From positions 4,464,001 to 4,528,000 of the forward strand of contig NC_058153.1 in NCBI RefSeq assembly GCF_011075055.1: DNA of 64,000 nt, written 5' to 3'. Below the pieces are notes generated by a model that was given only the letters and a program-made list of their open reading frames with translations, searched no databases and was not told the DNA's origin. Shown piece by piece: positions 11,961 to 25,001 of the stretch; the first letter of the stretch is position 1, and each line of letters begins with the position of its first letter. The position numbers were made by a program, and so were the translations under genes. This DNA is from Mangifera indica. Its lineage: Eukaryota; Streptophyta; Magnoliopsida; Sapindales; Anacardiaceae.

Positions 11961-12936
11961 CTCAAAATAGATAAACATAATTTTATTATTTTATAATAAT
12001 ATATTGATTTTTTTAAAATTTTAGATTATATTATAATTTTTAAAAATAAAATAATAAAGATTAAATGTAATTTTTATTATTTAATTGTTTTTCATTAATA
12101 TAATTAAATTTTTATGAAAAAAAGTGTTAAGTAGGAAAATGTAATTTGTTTAATTAATTTCCTCCCTGTACAATTTTGATTCCCGAACTCTTTTTAGAAG
12201 AGACTCTTTAGAACCCTTATATTTCAAGATCTAATCTCTTTCCAATTTTTCCGTCAAAGATTTTTTTCCCTAGAAATAATTATTCTTCATACTTTACGAA
12301 CCATCCTTTCCAATGCTAATTATATACCAAATTTGGTAATTTGTTTATTTGCATAATTTAAAATTAAAAAAAAAAAAGAAGTAATTCCCAGGTGACTTCA
12401 CTGTACTTCTTTCGGACATTTTCTGGGAACCCAAGTAAACTTCTTTATTTTTCTCTAAACATTATTATATTTGACATTACACCTGAAAAATTAAGGAACA
12501 TAACTCAAATAAATGAATAAAAAAAAGAATATATGCGTGAATTTCTTCTGACATGTACAATTTTATTGGTTTCTTCAGTAACAATTTTCTTCCTTAGGTG
12601 AAGGAGAAACCTCTTCCAGTTTGTACATAAGTGGTGACCAACAGAATTGAAGCTAACGGTTTATTTGACATAATCAACTAAATCAGTATAAAAGGCATAT
12701 ATTGATAAAGATGTTTAACAATAAAATTGTTTCATTCAGGATACAAGAGAATTAGCAACTTTGTAAGATGAAGATTTTCCACCAGAATTATTTGTTGTTA
12801 ATATCATTTGCTGTTTATTCAGTACACAATGTAGTACAAAATGAATGAGAAGATATAAAGATTGCCCATGAACCGAAATAGTATAAGACCTACAAAATTG
12901 GACAATTGCATCCTAAGTTACCGAATGTTGTTAAAT
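10382..12936. other. Intergenic, promoter side of PrxQ and repeats
   Basis: The first 120-200 bp should hold the PrxQ 5' UTR and core promoter; no clear TATA box is seen. A GAGCTC-type inverted-repeat element is at 11044-11248. Copies of the abundant palindromic element are at about 11396-11530 and 11808-11975, the latter carrying a TA microsatellite at about 11923-11959. The 12500-12936 part should include the 3' UTR of the mitochondrial ferredoxin gene. Confidence 0.55.
11044..11248. mobile_element. MITE-like element, GAGCTC family copy 1
   Basis: The ends form a terminal inverted repeat: AGGGTTGGATTCAAACTGAGC on the left pairs with CTCAAATCCAACCTTA on the right. The interior contains GAGCTCGAGCTC-type palindromes and an ACGTCGTTTT motif. 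Related copies occur at about 36489-36788 and 38628-38932. No coding capacity. Confidence 0.7.
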
Positions 12937-15572
12937 TTAGTGTGGTTTTGGTACATAACCATCTACAGCAAAGTTTCGAGTAGCAGCAGGAATGGCCAAG
13001 CGAATTCCATCAAGTTCAGGCCTCGCGATGATTTGACATCCCAGTCGAGACCTGAAAAAATGATAACCATGAAATTCAATAAGGTTGAATACCAAACATT
13101 TGCTAAGTGCACACTCATACTATAAGAACTCACGTATCAGTAAGCCCAAAAGCCAGATCCAACATGTCGTTTTCCTCATCAGTTGGGTCTTCTAATTTAT
13201 TGTATTGCTCTACATCCTAAAATAAGGTTCAATAAAAAGTCACTCAAAGAGATCAACATTTCAAAATTTCTGCAAAAAAAATTCAATGAGAGATTTGCCA
13301 TACACATATATAACTAACAACCGTACCATAACAATCACATGACATGTCGAGCATGCAAGCGAGCCTTCACATGCTCCTGATAAGAACAAGTACAGCATTA
13401 AAGTTTAAGCCTATGATGAGAAGATAATCAGTCTATCTTATGATACTGGAACAGGAAAGTTAATATGTTCCAATATTCCAAAAAACATCAGAAAAAGAAA
13501 ATAAAATAAAGCCCTCCATGACCCAAAAAAGAAAAAAGACACATCTTATAGTTGATTAAATTTTGAATAGAGGATTACTTAGAACAACTATTTCATAGAC
13601 AAGGATAACAACAGGGAAAAAATGAAGCAGGCACAAAACACTAATCTTAAGAAAAATCAATCCTTACCTTCAAGTTCTATATCATTCTCATGAGCCGCTT
13701 CTAACATAGACATTCCAATAGGAACCTTAATGTTCTTTTCCTCTCCATCCTTATCAACAAATGTCACACTTATCCTGCACAGAAGAGCTTCTGGGTGATG
13801 ACAAAGAAGCAAATTATTTAAAATTCAATCTCAATCTTCAAATAAATGTGAAGTTGTAAATTAAGGATAATTGGCATTCCATTTGACTATCTGCAGAAGC
13901 AAAAAAAATATTTCCTTAAAGTACAGTTCCCAATTTAGTTCATGACAATACAACATCTATATTGCATGGAAACTATAAAAAACATATCCCAAAGCCAGAA
14001 TTATCAAGAACAAATCTGCTCTTCATTCCATTGCAGCTACTGCATAGCATATACTAAATTTGCAGATATAGATCATTTACTAAATCAACTCTTCAAGCAA
14101 TTAATTTAGTATAAGAGGCACAAAAATCAATTCTTGCGAGATTCTTAATCCAGTTCCTATTTTAATTTTTGAATCACGAAACCTTTTTAATTGCAAGTGA
14201 AATAGCGAAATAGCTTACATGTCTTTCTGTTCACTGCCTTCATCACTAGCATCGTTAGCAGTTGTGGTAGAAAAATGCAGATATTTCTGAAATATGAATC
14301 CTTGGTACACCTTAGGTTCTGACTGTAATGAAAACTGTTCCCATCAAACAAATAAAAGAGGAAGTTATGTATATATTGAAGAAAAAATTAGTCAATCGAG
14401 ATGACTGTCAATGCAAATACTATAAACTTTAAAGATACACAACTTAAACAGATTTAAAATTTTCATTTTCACTTGCCACTTAAATTTTTAACTAATCCTT
14501 ATTCTTTCCAATAATGTAGAAATTAATCTGTTCAAAAAAATATGATTGCAGCTAGAACTCCAATAACCAATTCAATATTCGGGACTTAAAAAAATGCAAA
14601 TCTATTAAGTGACAACTTACAAGAGTGGCATTTCGTTTGAATTTCTACCAAGAAGTTCAATACTCAGCATTCTGCAATTCCTTTAGTACATACTAGGTAA
14701 AATTAAACCAAGTTGGAAACTCTGAAGCCTTTCATATAAAAGTCAAAGAACAGCTACAGATAATGTCCTACTCAAGTTCCTTGTAGAGAAGCCTAAAGGA
14801 CTTCCTTTATCTATTATCTTTCTATCTTCCTTGAGGTCACGAAAACCAGCAATGGTATATGTTACTTATAGTTTTAAAGATCCGTCAAAGGGATAATAAT
14901 TCAGAAGCCAAAACATATAATATTGTTTCAAGTAGAAGCTATACACCACATTGTAAAGTCCGTTCTTTTTTAAATATTTTTATGCACAGTCAGAATAATC
15001 TGTTGTCCCCTTCACTAGACAAATCCAGAATTTTTCTCATTTTTAACTCCATAATTCTAAATTAATTACTTTGGACAATGCAAAAACATAAGTCTATCAT
15101 AACCACTGGCATATATTCATTTCCTTTGTTTAGATTGTGGGCATTTCAATAGTGGTTATCAAAAGCATGGATAAGGTAATAAATAATCACAAAGTCATCT
15201 CTTGTCATTTGTGTGAAGACAAGAGGTATACCAATCTACTTCTAGGTAATAATTAAAAAAATGAGACCAAGATTTAATCATTGAAACAAAGATCACTAAC
15301 CAAAGGTTGCCACTGTTGACGTATGCATCCTGTTCGAGATACACATGTATGACATTCTGCCAAGAAGGAAGCACATGAGAGTGATACCGATAAAAAACAA
15401 ATCCTTTTCTTCACATTTTCATTGTATTCAAAATATAAAGAAAGCAACAAACTTAAACTATGAAAGCTACTTTAATCCAGACAAATCAAAACTAGTTATT
15501 GTAGACATAGGTACCTTTTGACAGCTCTTTGACCATCCATGCTCCAGCTCTCAAAAGCCTAGGAATTAACAT
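12937..15572 (-). CDS. MFDX: Adrenodoxin-like [2Fe-2S] ferredoxin, mitochondrial
   Basis: Mitochondrial ferredoxin that carries electrons from ferredoxin reductase, chiefly for Fe-S cluster assembly and biotin synthesis in plants. Coding exons: 15515-15572, 15301-15356, 14219-14322, 13668-13774, 13327-13376, 13134-13216 and 12937-13051 (573 bp, 190 aa). Residues 1-75 form a basic presequence. The ferredoxin fold starts at about VTFVDKDGEEKNIKVPIG. Cluster ligands are Cys111, Cys117 and Cys120 in GACEGSLACSTCHV (Cx5Cx2C) and Cys158 in SRLGCQ. The conserved end is NFAVDGYVPKPH. Length and motifs match plant MFDX1/2. The presequence itself holds three cysteines (CHTC and GC). The ATG at 15572 is the first in the spliced leader; an in-frame ATG 36 bp upstream lies in the predicted leader intron. 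Confidence 0.95.
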
Positions 15573-15593
15573 CACTGTTGCAGCCCAACAAAT

Positions 15594-16389
15594 CCTATTG
15601 AAATGAACATATCAATAATTAATTAAATATCCCAAACTGGTTATAAAAATAAAAATCTAGGTACAATAAAATGTCAAATTAACTGAGGCTTCTTGTATTG
15701 AATAGAAGCAATAATCATCTGAGCTACATCCTTTTTATGATGAGTGCAGAGGTACCAAAAAGAGATTATGGAATCCTTAGCAAAGGTAGGATTAACATAA
15801 TGGATTCACTTGCTAAAGCAAAGACCCAAGCCCGACATGCACCCACCAGACGTCGATTTTAACTCTTATGAAATTCGTGGTAGCCAACAATGACAACAGG
15901 CAACACCATAAATAACGTATTTCCTAAACCAGACAATTTTAGGTTTTGAGAGGAACATAACCCAATTATAGACCGTAATTACACTTCGACCGGTTGGAAT
16001 ATTAGTTTCTAAAAAAGATTACCTTGTCGGTTCAAGCCACAACCCCTTCAACTGCATTGTAATTAATGCTTTTCAATCTATTAGGTTTAACTTTATCCAT
16101 GTCAACATTTTAATATCGGAACCAAATCCACCAAGCAAACAAATCCAAAAAATACGCATATACGAAAAGACAACAAATCTAATAACCTATACATAACATA
16201 AAAATCAAGAAAAACGGAAGAGGGATTTATGAGAAACAGAGCAAATAGAGAGTAGACGACATCTAAAATGGTTAAAAATAAAAAGGAAAAAGAAGAGGTT
16301 AAGTACCTCCGGCAAGGAAAACGACAGAAATGAAAGTCTTCAGATAGGGTTTTACAGAGAGCGAGGGTTCTATGGTGGAAGAACGACAA
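15594..16389 (-). other. 5' leader exon and leader intron of the ferredoxin gene
   Basis: A CT-rich leader exon lies upstream of a donor GGAG|GTACTTAACC (exon end 16307). The matching acceptor CCAATAG|GATTTG places the second leader part at 15573-15594. The intron is thus about 15595-16306. The open frame here on the minus strand begins with TTG and runs into the intron, so it is not taken as a protein. Confidence 0.55.
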
Positions 16390-16399
16390 AGTTTTGAAT

Positions 16400-18051
16400 A
16401 CGAAGAGGAGAGCGGAGCTTAAGAATTAGAAGCGGAAAAGAAGGACGTACAAGGCCAATAAAGATCAGGCTAAGCCCATGGTGGGCCTGGGAACCCAGTC
16501 CACTAAAACCTTGAAGATATAAGTAGACTGTTCGTAGTTTCCCGGCGAACTCGTACATGTCTCTCACCGAATTTTTTTTTTAAAAGAAAAAGAACAGCTA
16601 ATATCCTACACGCCAGTTAGTAAATACGAGAGAAAAAAAAAAAAGAATTTATTGGGATATATTATAATAAATAATAAAAAATATGTTTATAAAAGGATAT
16701 CATAAAATTTAAATATAAAAAAATATATAAAATATGAATATATGAGTTTAATATAACATATTATCAATAATATATTTATAAAAATATAATAATATCAAAT
16801 ATAATTTCAATATTTTTTATAGTTTTTTTATTAACAATTTAAATATAAAATACCTAATTAACTTTTAAAATATAACATAATATATAATTAAAATTCAATC
16901 ATCATAAAAAATTATTGAGAGAGATTAGAGATCTGAATGACAAAAAATTGAATTTTTTGTTTTATATAGTCACGATATTATAATAATTAATTGAAAATAC
17001 AAAAGATATTTCCGTACTTTAACAAATTCATAAAAAAGAAAACATAAAAAAGAGTAAAAATATGATTTTAATATGGAAAACATATAAAATATGTATTTAA
17101 TATGTTTTGAGTTTAAAAAATTGAAACGACATGTTTAAAATGTGAATTAGATGAGCATACAAATAATTCATATTTTTACTAACTAGATTTTAAACTATAC
17201 TTGATTCAATCGGTGATTACATAAACAATTTTAATTATTAACAATCCTAGAATTTTTTTTTGGTGACTATTTGGAGGACGAGGATATTCATAATTTTAAA
17301 AGGTGCTCGGTTCAAGTATTTAAAAATTATTCTGAATTTTTTTTAATTATTAATAATATTTTACTTGATTTATAAAGTAATAAAAAATTTAAATAATAAT
17401 GTGACAATTAATATAAAAGATAATCTGATTATAAATTCACTTTAGACATTAAAGATTATCGAGAGAATCTTGATTTTGTCATAATTTTATCTTTATTTAT
17501 TAATTTCTTAAAAAAATAACCTTATTTTCAATTAATATAATAAGTAACATAATTTATTTTAGAATAATTATATTAAAAGACATTTAAGTTTAATAATAAG
17601 TATTTTTTTAATCTATAAAACTATGTGTACAATCAATATAAATAATTTTATGCATAAATAACGATATATAATCATGTGAATATGTGTTGTTTTATCTCTA
17701 ATTTAAAACTATCTAATCACATAGTAATATGTTGTTGTTTTAATACAAAATTATGCATATTGGATACGCATATAACACTACTTTTCTTTTATTACATTCA
17801 ACTGAACACTATAATTATTTATATTTACTAATATTTATTAAATATAATAATAATTTATACTGAATAATCTTCTTGTTAATATATTTTAGATAATAAAAAA
17901 TTATTCAACTTAAACACACTTTTATGGTATTTAATTAAGAAGACGAAATTAAATAATAAAATTATGTGTATAAAATTAATTTTATATAAATAATAATATA
18001 TTATTTAATAATTAGATATTAATTTATTTTTTATTTTTAATTATATATTAT

Positions 18052-18096
<45 letters not shown>

Positions 18097-18130
18097 CTTT
18101 TAAAAAAACAAACTCACAAAATATAGGCCG
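16400..18130. other. AT-rich intergenic sequence with repeats
   Basis: Head-to-head spacer between the ferredoxin gene (-) and the SAUR gene (+). No gene seen. Palindromic element copies lie at about 17622-17780 and 17968-18095; the second carries a TA dinucleotide run at about 18056-18090. Confidence 0.6.
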
Positions 18131-18203
18131 GGCCGGTCGGGAGTACCTGAAGTAAGCGTAAAGGTAATAAAAAGGTGGCAAGAAGCCGGTGTAACTGTAA
18201 TGA

Positions 18204-18216
18204 CACGTGTATAAAA
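18204..18216 (+). promoter_or_regulatory. G-box next to TATA box, SAUR promoter
   Basis: The sequence GACACGTGTATAAAAAG places a CACGTG core (18204-18209) directly against a TATAAAA box (18210-18216). CACGTG is bound by bZIP and bHLH/PIF factors, which fits light- or growth-regulated SAUR expression; that link is inference. Confidence 0.6.
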
Positions 18217-18239
18217 AGTTGAGCTAATCACTCAAATTA

Positions 18240-18550
18240 ATTTTGATTTATTTTTTTATTCATAATTTCTTTTTATCTATTTTAGTTACGTTTGATATAG
18301 AAAAACGGAAAAAACAGACTCCTCCGACAGTTTCGGTTTGGCTCAGAGAATTTTGCTGTGATAATCGATAAGCGTATAGATAAAACAGCTCCTTGATTTC
18401 CGAATTTACGCTTTGGGATTAGAAAAGTCTTAATTTGTAATTTTTTTTGAAAGAAAATCTCATCCTTTCCTTGAAGAGCTTGCTTCTATGTTCAGATTTC
18501 GAAGCTCCAATGGCGTTTCTTCTCCGTCTTTGCAGCTGACTCTCAGTCAG
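18240..18550 (+). other. Predicted 5' leader exon of SAUR gene with uORFs
   Basis: A leader following the TATA box ends at a donor AGTCAG|GTATTG (18550/18551); the acceptor GTCTGCAG|TCAAAC joins it at 19215. If spliced so, an ATG at 18488 opens a 36-codon uORF (start MFRFRSSNGV) ending at TAA 19260-19262, only 9 nt before the main ATG and in the same frame. A second, out-of-frame uORF of 9 codons starts at 18510. The transcript structure is predicted from splice signals only. Confidence 0.5.
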
Positions 18551-19040
18551 GTATTGTTAATTGATTTAAATGTTGTGATGCGAATTCCTCTTTTGTTTTG
18601 AATTTTTTTTTTTGGATCCAAAATTGTGATCTGAAGGATGCTTCGATGTTATTTGATTCCGAGCGTATATACTCTTTTGTTTTATATTGTTTGTGTAATT
18701 GGAAGCCCAGAATTTTTTTGAAAATGACATGTTTGTCTTCATATTGAATTTTTAACTTTTTTTAATTATTTGTGGGGCATATATTGATATGTAAGAAATT
18801 TTTTAATTCATTTAAAATTAGTTTCTTCTATAATTTTTTCCTTAATTTGAATAGTGCAGATGATGATTGGGAATTTCTTGAAACAAATCTATTATTGGTG
18901 GAATATAATCAGGGATCAACAAAAATTATCACTTAGAGATAATTTCAGGAAAAAGATTTATCGGATTAAATTGGTGTTTGTCAATAATAAATCCAGTAAA
19001 GAAAGTGAATATGATGGAATTTGTTTTACTGTAAAACTAC

Positions 19041-19172
19041 TTGGATTGAGGTCTGTGATTCATTAGATGATTTGTTAGTTTACATTATAGATGTGTTTTT
19101 CTTGGATTGAGGTCTGTGATTCATTAGTAAAAAGGATTTAATGATTTGTTAGTTTACATTATAGATGTGTTT
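19041..19172 (+). repeat. Direct tandem duplication in SAUR leader intron
   Basis: CTTGGATTGAGGTCTGTGAT followed by TCATTAG and GATTTGTTAGTTTACATTAT occurs at about 19041-19099 and again at 19100-19172. The second copy has about 13 extra bases (TAAAAAGGATTTA). Near-identity suggests a recent event. Confidence 0.85.
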
Positions 19173-19271
19173 TCTGTGTATGTAGTGGAAGATTTGATGA
19201 GACTTTGTCTGCAGTCAAACACTCTGAATTGGATCCTGGGTTTTCATTCACTGTTGGGTTAAACTTTAGCC

Positions 19272-20345
19272 ATGAATGACAATGGTGGCGTCAAGTTGAC
19301 TGGAATACGACAGATTGTTAAGCTGAAGGAAATCCTCCAAAAGTGGCAATCTGTTACTCTTGGCCCCAAACCGAGCAACTCTCATTCTAATCCAAGTCGT
19401 GGGGAAATTTCGCCAGTAATCGATAAAAGCCTGACAAATGTAATGTCTTGTGATTCAGATGAGGATGGCTGCCATAGTCCTGAACCACCACCTGATGTTC
19501 CTAAAGGCTATTTGGCAGTTTATGTGGGGCTAGAGCTTCGGAGGTTTATAATTCCCACCAGCTATCTTAGCCACTCTGTGTTTAAGCTTCTCTTGGAGAA
19601 GGCTGAAGAAGAGTTTGGGTTTGATCATTGTGGCGGGCTCACACTTCCTTGTGAGATCGAGACCTTCAAGTATCTCCTGAAGTGCATAGAGAATCAGAAG
19701 GATCACCAAGATGACAACTCAGGTAACTTTCTAACATTGTGCTCCTATGGTTTTATTGTTTTTTGCGACTTTGTTTGAAAGGAAATGTTATAACTTTAAT
19801 CACTACAATAAAATTATAAGCGCAAATTTATACACAAATAATGAATATAAATTTATACATAAACAATAATATATTATCATATCATTAAGTGATTTTGAAT
19901 TGAAGATAAAAGTAATATCTAATTATATAGTGATATGTACATTCTTTTTCAAGTTTCAATACCATAATACTCTGAATTTGAGCGGCCAATGAAGAGATCT
20001 GAAAGAATGATGTGCTTAATTGGGCAGGTCTCTTTGAGAATGGATATAATAAGGGTAAGTGTAGGGACTAGGGATACATGGACTAGAATGTTGGATTGTT
20101 TTTAGTACGACAAGAAGAAAGTGGGCATTGTTTTTTCAGTTATTTGACTGCAGACAATATTAACTTTTAACCAGTACAATATTTTTTGTGGTAAGAAGTC
20201 AAAGGTCGTTGACGCGTTGCTCATTTTTTTGGTTTGAATTACATTCATTCACCATTATTGTTTTATTTTATTGCTGTCATCCTCTTTTCACTTGAAGTAA
20301 ACTTTCTTTGGTGATTTGGCAGCCGCAGATTCACTAGCTATTTGA
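19272..20345 (+). CDS. SAUR family auxin-responsive protein (intron-containing clade)
   Basis: Small Auxin Up RNA protein. Family members promote cell expansion by inhibiting PP2C.D phosphatases and so activating plasma-membrane H+-ATPases; this one's own role is inferred. Exons 19272-19722 and 20323-20345 (474 bp, 157 aa), donor CAACTCAG|GTAACT and acceptor TTTGGCAG|CCGCAG. The N-terminus has [18 protein letters not shown]. The SAUR domain runs from about 75 to 148: [44 protein letters not shown] and [16 protein letters not shown]. The end is DNSAADSLAI. It resembles the Arabidopsis SAUR69/70-like group, which unlike most SAURs has introns. An in-frame TAA at 19260-19262 fixes the start. The coding intron holds a palindromic element copy. 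Confidence 0.93.
19808..19942. repeat. Palindromic element copy inside SAUR intron
   Basis: Member of the abundant AT-rich family: ATTATCATATCATTAAGTGA is followed by TTTTGAATTGAAGATAAA and AATATCTAATTATATAGTGA. It sits about 90 bp downstream of the donor site of the SAUR coding intron. Confidence 0.7.
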
Positions 20346-21550
20346 AGAATAAGCAAATTATGATGGCCTTGTAGTGGGCAAAATTTAGGGCTGATTTTTC
20401 TGGTGTAAAGCATAGTCTCCTTCTATTCAGATATTTCCCCCCTTCAATTTTTATTCCTTCTCTCTGTAAGTGAAACAATGGGAAACTTTTAGTTGGAAAA
20501 TATCCAGTTTGCTGTTGGTAGAAGTAATGTTTAACCTCTGTATTAGTGAATGTGACCTCTGAATCTAATGTTTAACTGGGAATCAAACACTTGTGGTGTT
20601 CCAGAAAGAAGTGTAAGTAAACCCTATTATAAACGCATATGTGGTTGTTATGAATGTAGTTAGATTTACTTTGCATGTATCTGAAGCTTGAAATTAGTCT
20701 CCTTGTTTGATTCGCTGGTATAATATAATTATACATACATATTTTTTATATACTTTTTTATGCATAATTTAGATATATAAATTATTTGTTATCATATAAT
20801 AGATGATTTTAAATTAAAAATCAAATAATATTTAATCATATAATGATATATTTATGTACACGTAATATTGCTCTTTGTTGGTATTCTACTTTGAGTGTCC
20901 ATGTCATGATTGAATGCTAGAATAATAAAATAAAATGTGTTAATTCTAATGTAGAGATATCAAAATATGTTTTCGTAACCAATTTGAACATTGACCCAAT
21001 GAAAAAACTTGTTCTGATCAATTGACGATTAGATCAAATGACAGATAGTTAAATTGGTGAATAATATTAAAAACATTTATAAATTATATATACAAATAAT
21101 GAGTATAACTTTATATATAAATAATATACGTTATCATATAAGTGTGTAATTTTAAATTAATGATAAAATAATATCTAATTATTAATATGTTATTATTTAT
21201 ATATATAATATTACTGTAAAAATAATACTCAAAACAATTTTATTTATTTAATTATTAAATATTAAATTTGAGTTATAGTTAACCAAAATTAAATGCAGCC
21301 TGGTGTTAAAGCGTGTTTATTTAAATGTTATATTTGTTTTTTGGGAAAGTCTCTATCGAGCTTGGCCCTGATTCTCAAGTGGAGAATTCATACACAAACT
21401 TAATCTACATTGAGGCATTGAGTAAGATTTTAAGATTAGAGATACTCATTTGGAGAATAGCCTAGAGAGTGACCAATAGTTATGCCCAGTGGTGCTAGTA
21501 AGAAAAGACCACACATTTAGGCAGCTTGGGTCATGCAATAAAGACGAGTA

Positions 21551-22033
21551 GGGGGCGTTTGATTTGGGTAATGTTTGATTACTAAAATAGAAAGATTATC
21601 TTGAAGATAGATTACTTAGAAGATTACTGAGTATAAATAATTACTATGTTTGATAAAATTTGATAGGTATAAATAATTATTGTGTTTGGTTAAATATAAT
21701 AAAATATTACTAGTAAATTATTTTACTTAAATGTCATTGAATATAATTATTTTTAAATATTTTGTATATTATTTGTCATATTAATTAAAAATAAATTTAT
21801 TTTTATCTCAAAAAATTAATAAATAATAATTTTTCTATAATAAACTCAAGATTACCTCAGTAATCTTTAAATACCTAAGATAAAGATGATAATCAGATTA
21901 TCACTTATATTACCTGTCACGTCAGTATTAGTAATAGAAGATTATTGTAATTTTTTATTACTGATAAACCAAACAAGAGAATAAAAGATAAATTACCAAA
22001 GTAATTTTAAAAATCTTCAACCAAACGCACCCT
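21551..22033. mobile_element. MITE with GGGTGCGTTTGGTT-type termini
   Basis: The left end GGGGGCGTTTGATTTGGGTA and the right end ATCTTCAACCAAACGCACCC are inverted copies of each other. Inside, GTAATCTT/AAGATTAC-like segments near both ends extend the inverted repeat. TAG flanks both sides as a possible 3-bp target duplication, which fits Tourist/PIF-Harbinger-like elements. A second right end (TCAACCAAACGCCCCCTT) is at 61243-61262. No protein encoded. Confidence 0.7.
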
Positions 22034-24961
22034 TTAGGGTAAGAGGAGTTTCCCATTCAAAAGAAACAAAAACAACTAGAAGAATAAGAAACAATGAAAA
22101 GAAGATCACCTTGCCTGCTAAAAGTATAAGAGGAGTGACCTAGGAGAGTGTTTGATGGGCCGAAAGGTCTATTTTAGATTAGACCTCCTAGTCATGTGGT
22201 GAGAGTTGACAGAGTAGAACTCTAGCAAAGCAGACAATTAAGGGAGCTAAAGCAAAGTGTTTAATACAGGCTAGGCTAGTCCAAATGGAATTTAAACCAT
22301 CAATTATTACGGACCAATTACTCTTGCATTCTAACTTTATTTAAGTTTTTCATTTATTGTATTATATTAATTATGATACATCTAATGATATATATTATTT
22401 TTATTTTTATCATATTATATTATAAAATACGTACCATATATCGTAAAATATTAATAATATACAAGAGAAGTTAACATTCTGTCATAAAGTGCTTTAAAAA
22501 ACAATAAAACTCTTCTAAATAATCCATTCCTCTTTGTCCACTTTCACTTATTCAGATTATGCAATAAAACAATATTATATGTATGTATATTTTTATATAC
22601 AATTTAGATATATAGATGATATAATTAAATATTATTTATCTTTAATTTAAAACCATTCAATCATATAATGATACATTATATATATAATGTATTTAAATAT
22701 ATTAAAATTTAGAGTTAAAAACTCATAATAAATCAAATATAGTTTATATAAATTATTTGTATTTAAATATTATGTATTATATTATCAATATAAAAATAAC
22801 AAATTAAAAGTTATACTAGTCTTATAAATTTGAGAATATTTAATAAATAATATTTATAATAATTATATAATATTACAAAATATTAATTAAATTATTTATT
22901 ATTATTATTATTATAATTAATTAATTATAAAAATTAAAATTAAAATAAATAGATTGAATTGATCTAATCATAAATTAATAAATAATTGATTCGAAAAGGT
23001 GCATGAATTGTGCATTATAGATATAATATGCAATATAGTACAAATTCGGGGACAAAAAATTCCATTAGTAACATGATTGATGAGGAGAAGATTTTGATTT
23101 TGATGAGCCACAATCCGATTTGACGACCCACTTTCACGTGGGTTTGTCTCTGCGGCATCTGGCGGACTGATGACTGACTTCGTGAAAGACGTGAATGTCC
23201 TCGGCTATGGTGTTTTTATTTTTAATTTTGGAAAACGACAACGTAATTGCGGTTGTGTGAGATAATTGGGCACCACGCTCTCGTGCAAAGCCGTGAAAAG
23301 CGGCGACCTCTTATGGAAGGTAGCTTGTCTTCTTCGATACTGACAGCACTCAGCTAAACCACCAGCGCCATTCACCAACGCTATTCTTCCTTCTTTCTGT
23401 TGCCTTTCGTTATTCAGTTTAATATATAGATAAAAATGGAAAAACATTTTATATATTTTTTCATTTATATATATTACTAAATAATTAAATATTATTTTTT
23501 ATTTAAATTAAAATTATTTAATTATATAATAATATGTTATCTAATAAATTTATTTATATATTACAAATTTTATTCTTAATAGTTTGAAAAACGATGGTTA
23601 CAATCTTGAAGAATTGAATAAAATATAACAAATTATAGATGTAAATGTCATATTACAATTATTAAACTCATATAATAATTTCAAAATATATGAGCATTTA
23701 AAAAGATTTTAGTGATTGATTTGTGAGTTTTTAAACTTTTTTAAAGATTAAATTATCATGTTTAAAATGTTTGGTCTGATAAAAAATTATTGTTTTTTAT
23801 TTTTTTCAAAATTAATGGATAATAAAATTACAATTTTATCATTATACAGTTTGTTTTTTTTTTTAAATAAAGTTTGATTTTAGATGAAAATATGTTATTT
23901 ATATTAACTAAGAGTGAAAAAGTATTTTTAAGCCAAACCTCGTGTGGGCAAATGTTTTTTTCTCTATTAATATTAACAATAAAACTACATACATAAATAA
24001 CGATATATCATTATATGTTTGGATATTGTTTTTTCTCTTATCTCAAATACTTTTCCAAAATACATATCTAAAATCTAAATACGTGATATCTTCGTATTCC
24101 ACTATTACATCGTCTTTAATTTTTGTTGATTGTTTGATAATATTTTCGCATTTGATCGAATCCCAACATGTAATAAAACTTCATAGATTAGTAGATGGAT
24201 GAATGATGTTCCAATTTCTAGTCAAAATTTTTGCCTTCCGCAATTAGGTTTATAATTTCACATAACATTTTTTTTTTCCTAATTTTGAAGAATTAAAATC
24301 GATCCACGCTAAGCTTAAACATTCAAGCTGACTTGACTCCAATGGAGAGTTAATTCACATGGATTCGAGCTCGATCAAAGATTTTACAAAATAAGTTAAT
24401 CTTGAGTTAAGATAATTCCAACCCATTTATTTCAATCTGAATTTAAACTAACCCATTCATTATTCGAGTCAATTGCGAGCTCACTCCTATTCAAAATATG
24501 CTTTATCTTGATCCCACATCCATAGTGTCAATACCAACATAATGAAAAAGTGATGATCCATTCTAAACAGCAAAGAAATTCACAACATCACATTATTCTC
24601 ATTCTCCTCAACATAAAAATTAACTTTCTGTATCACATGTATTTGCAATGAAGGCCAATTGTCCTTCTTGCAAACCTTGACTAAATTTAAACAGCTGTTG
24701 TACAGCCTTAATCATACAAATGGTGAGCTATTATATATCATCTCAAATTTAAGTAAAATTCATAAGCTATGATATTTAAGTATATAAAAAACTATATATA
24801 CACATATTTAAGTATATATAATTAGATATACAGATGATATTTTATCATGTAATTAACTAATTTTAAATTAAAAATAAAATAATATTCAATCACATAAAAC
24901 ATAATTTATACATATTTTTGAAAAACAATAAAACTATTTATATATATTTTTAATACATAAT

Positions 24962-25001
<40 letters not shown>

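Noticed and set aside
15595..15608. Upstream in-frame ATG (MFISNRIC) of the ferredoxin
   Set aside because: It lies before the predicted leader acceptor CCAATAG, so it is spliced out.
16102..16389. Minus-strand open frame, 95 codons
   Set aside because: Starts at TTG and runs through the ferredoxin leader exon into its intron; no homology seen.
23205..23447. Minus-strand open frame of 80 codons near a CACGTG
   Set aside because: No recognisable domain and no splice or promoter support; left as unassigned intergenic DNA.
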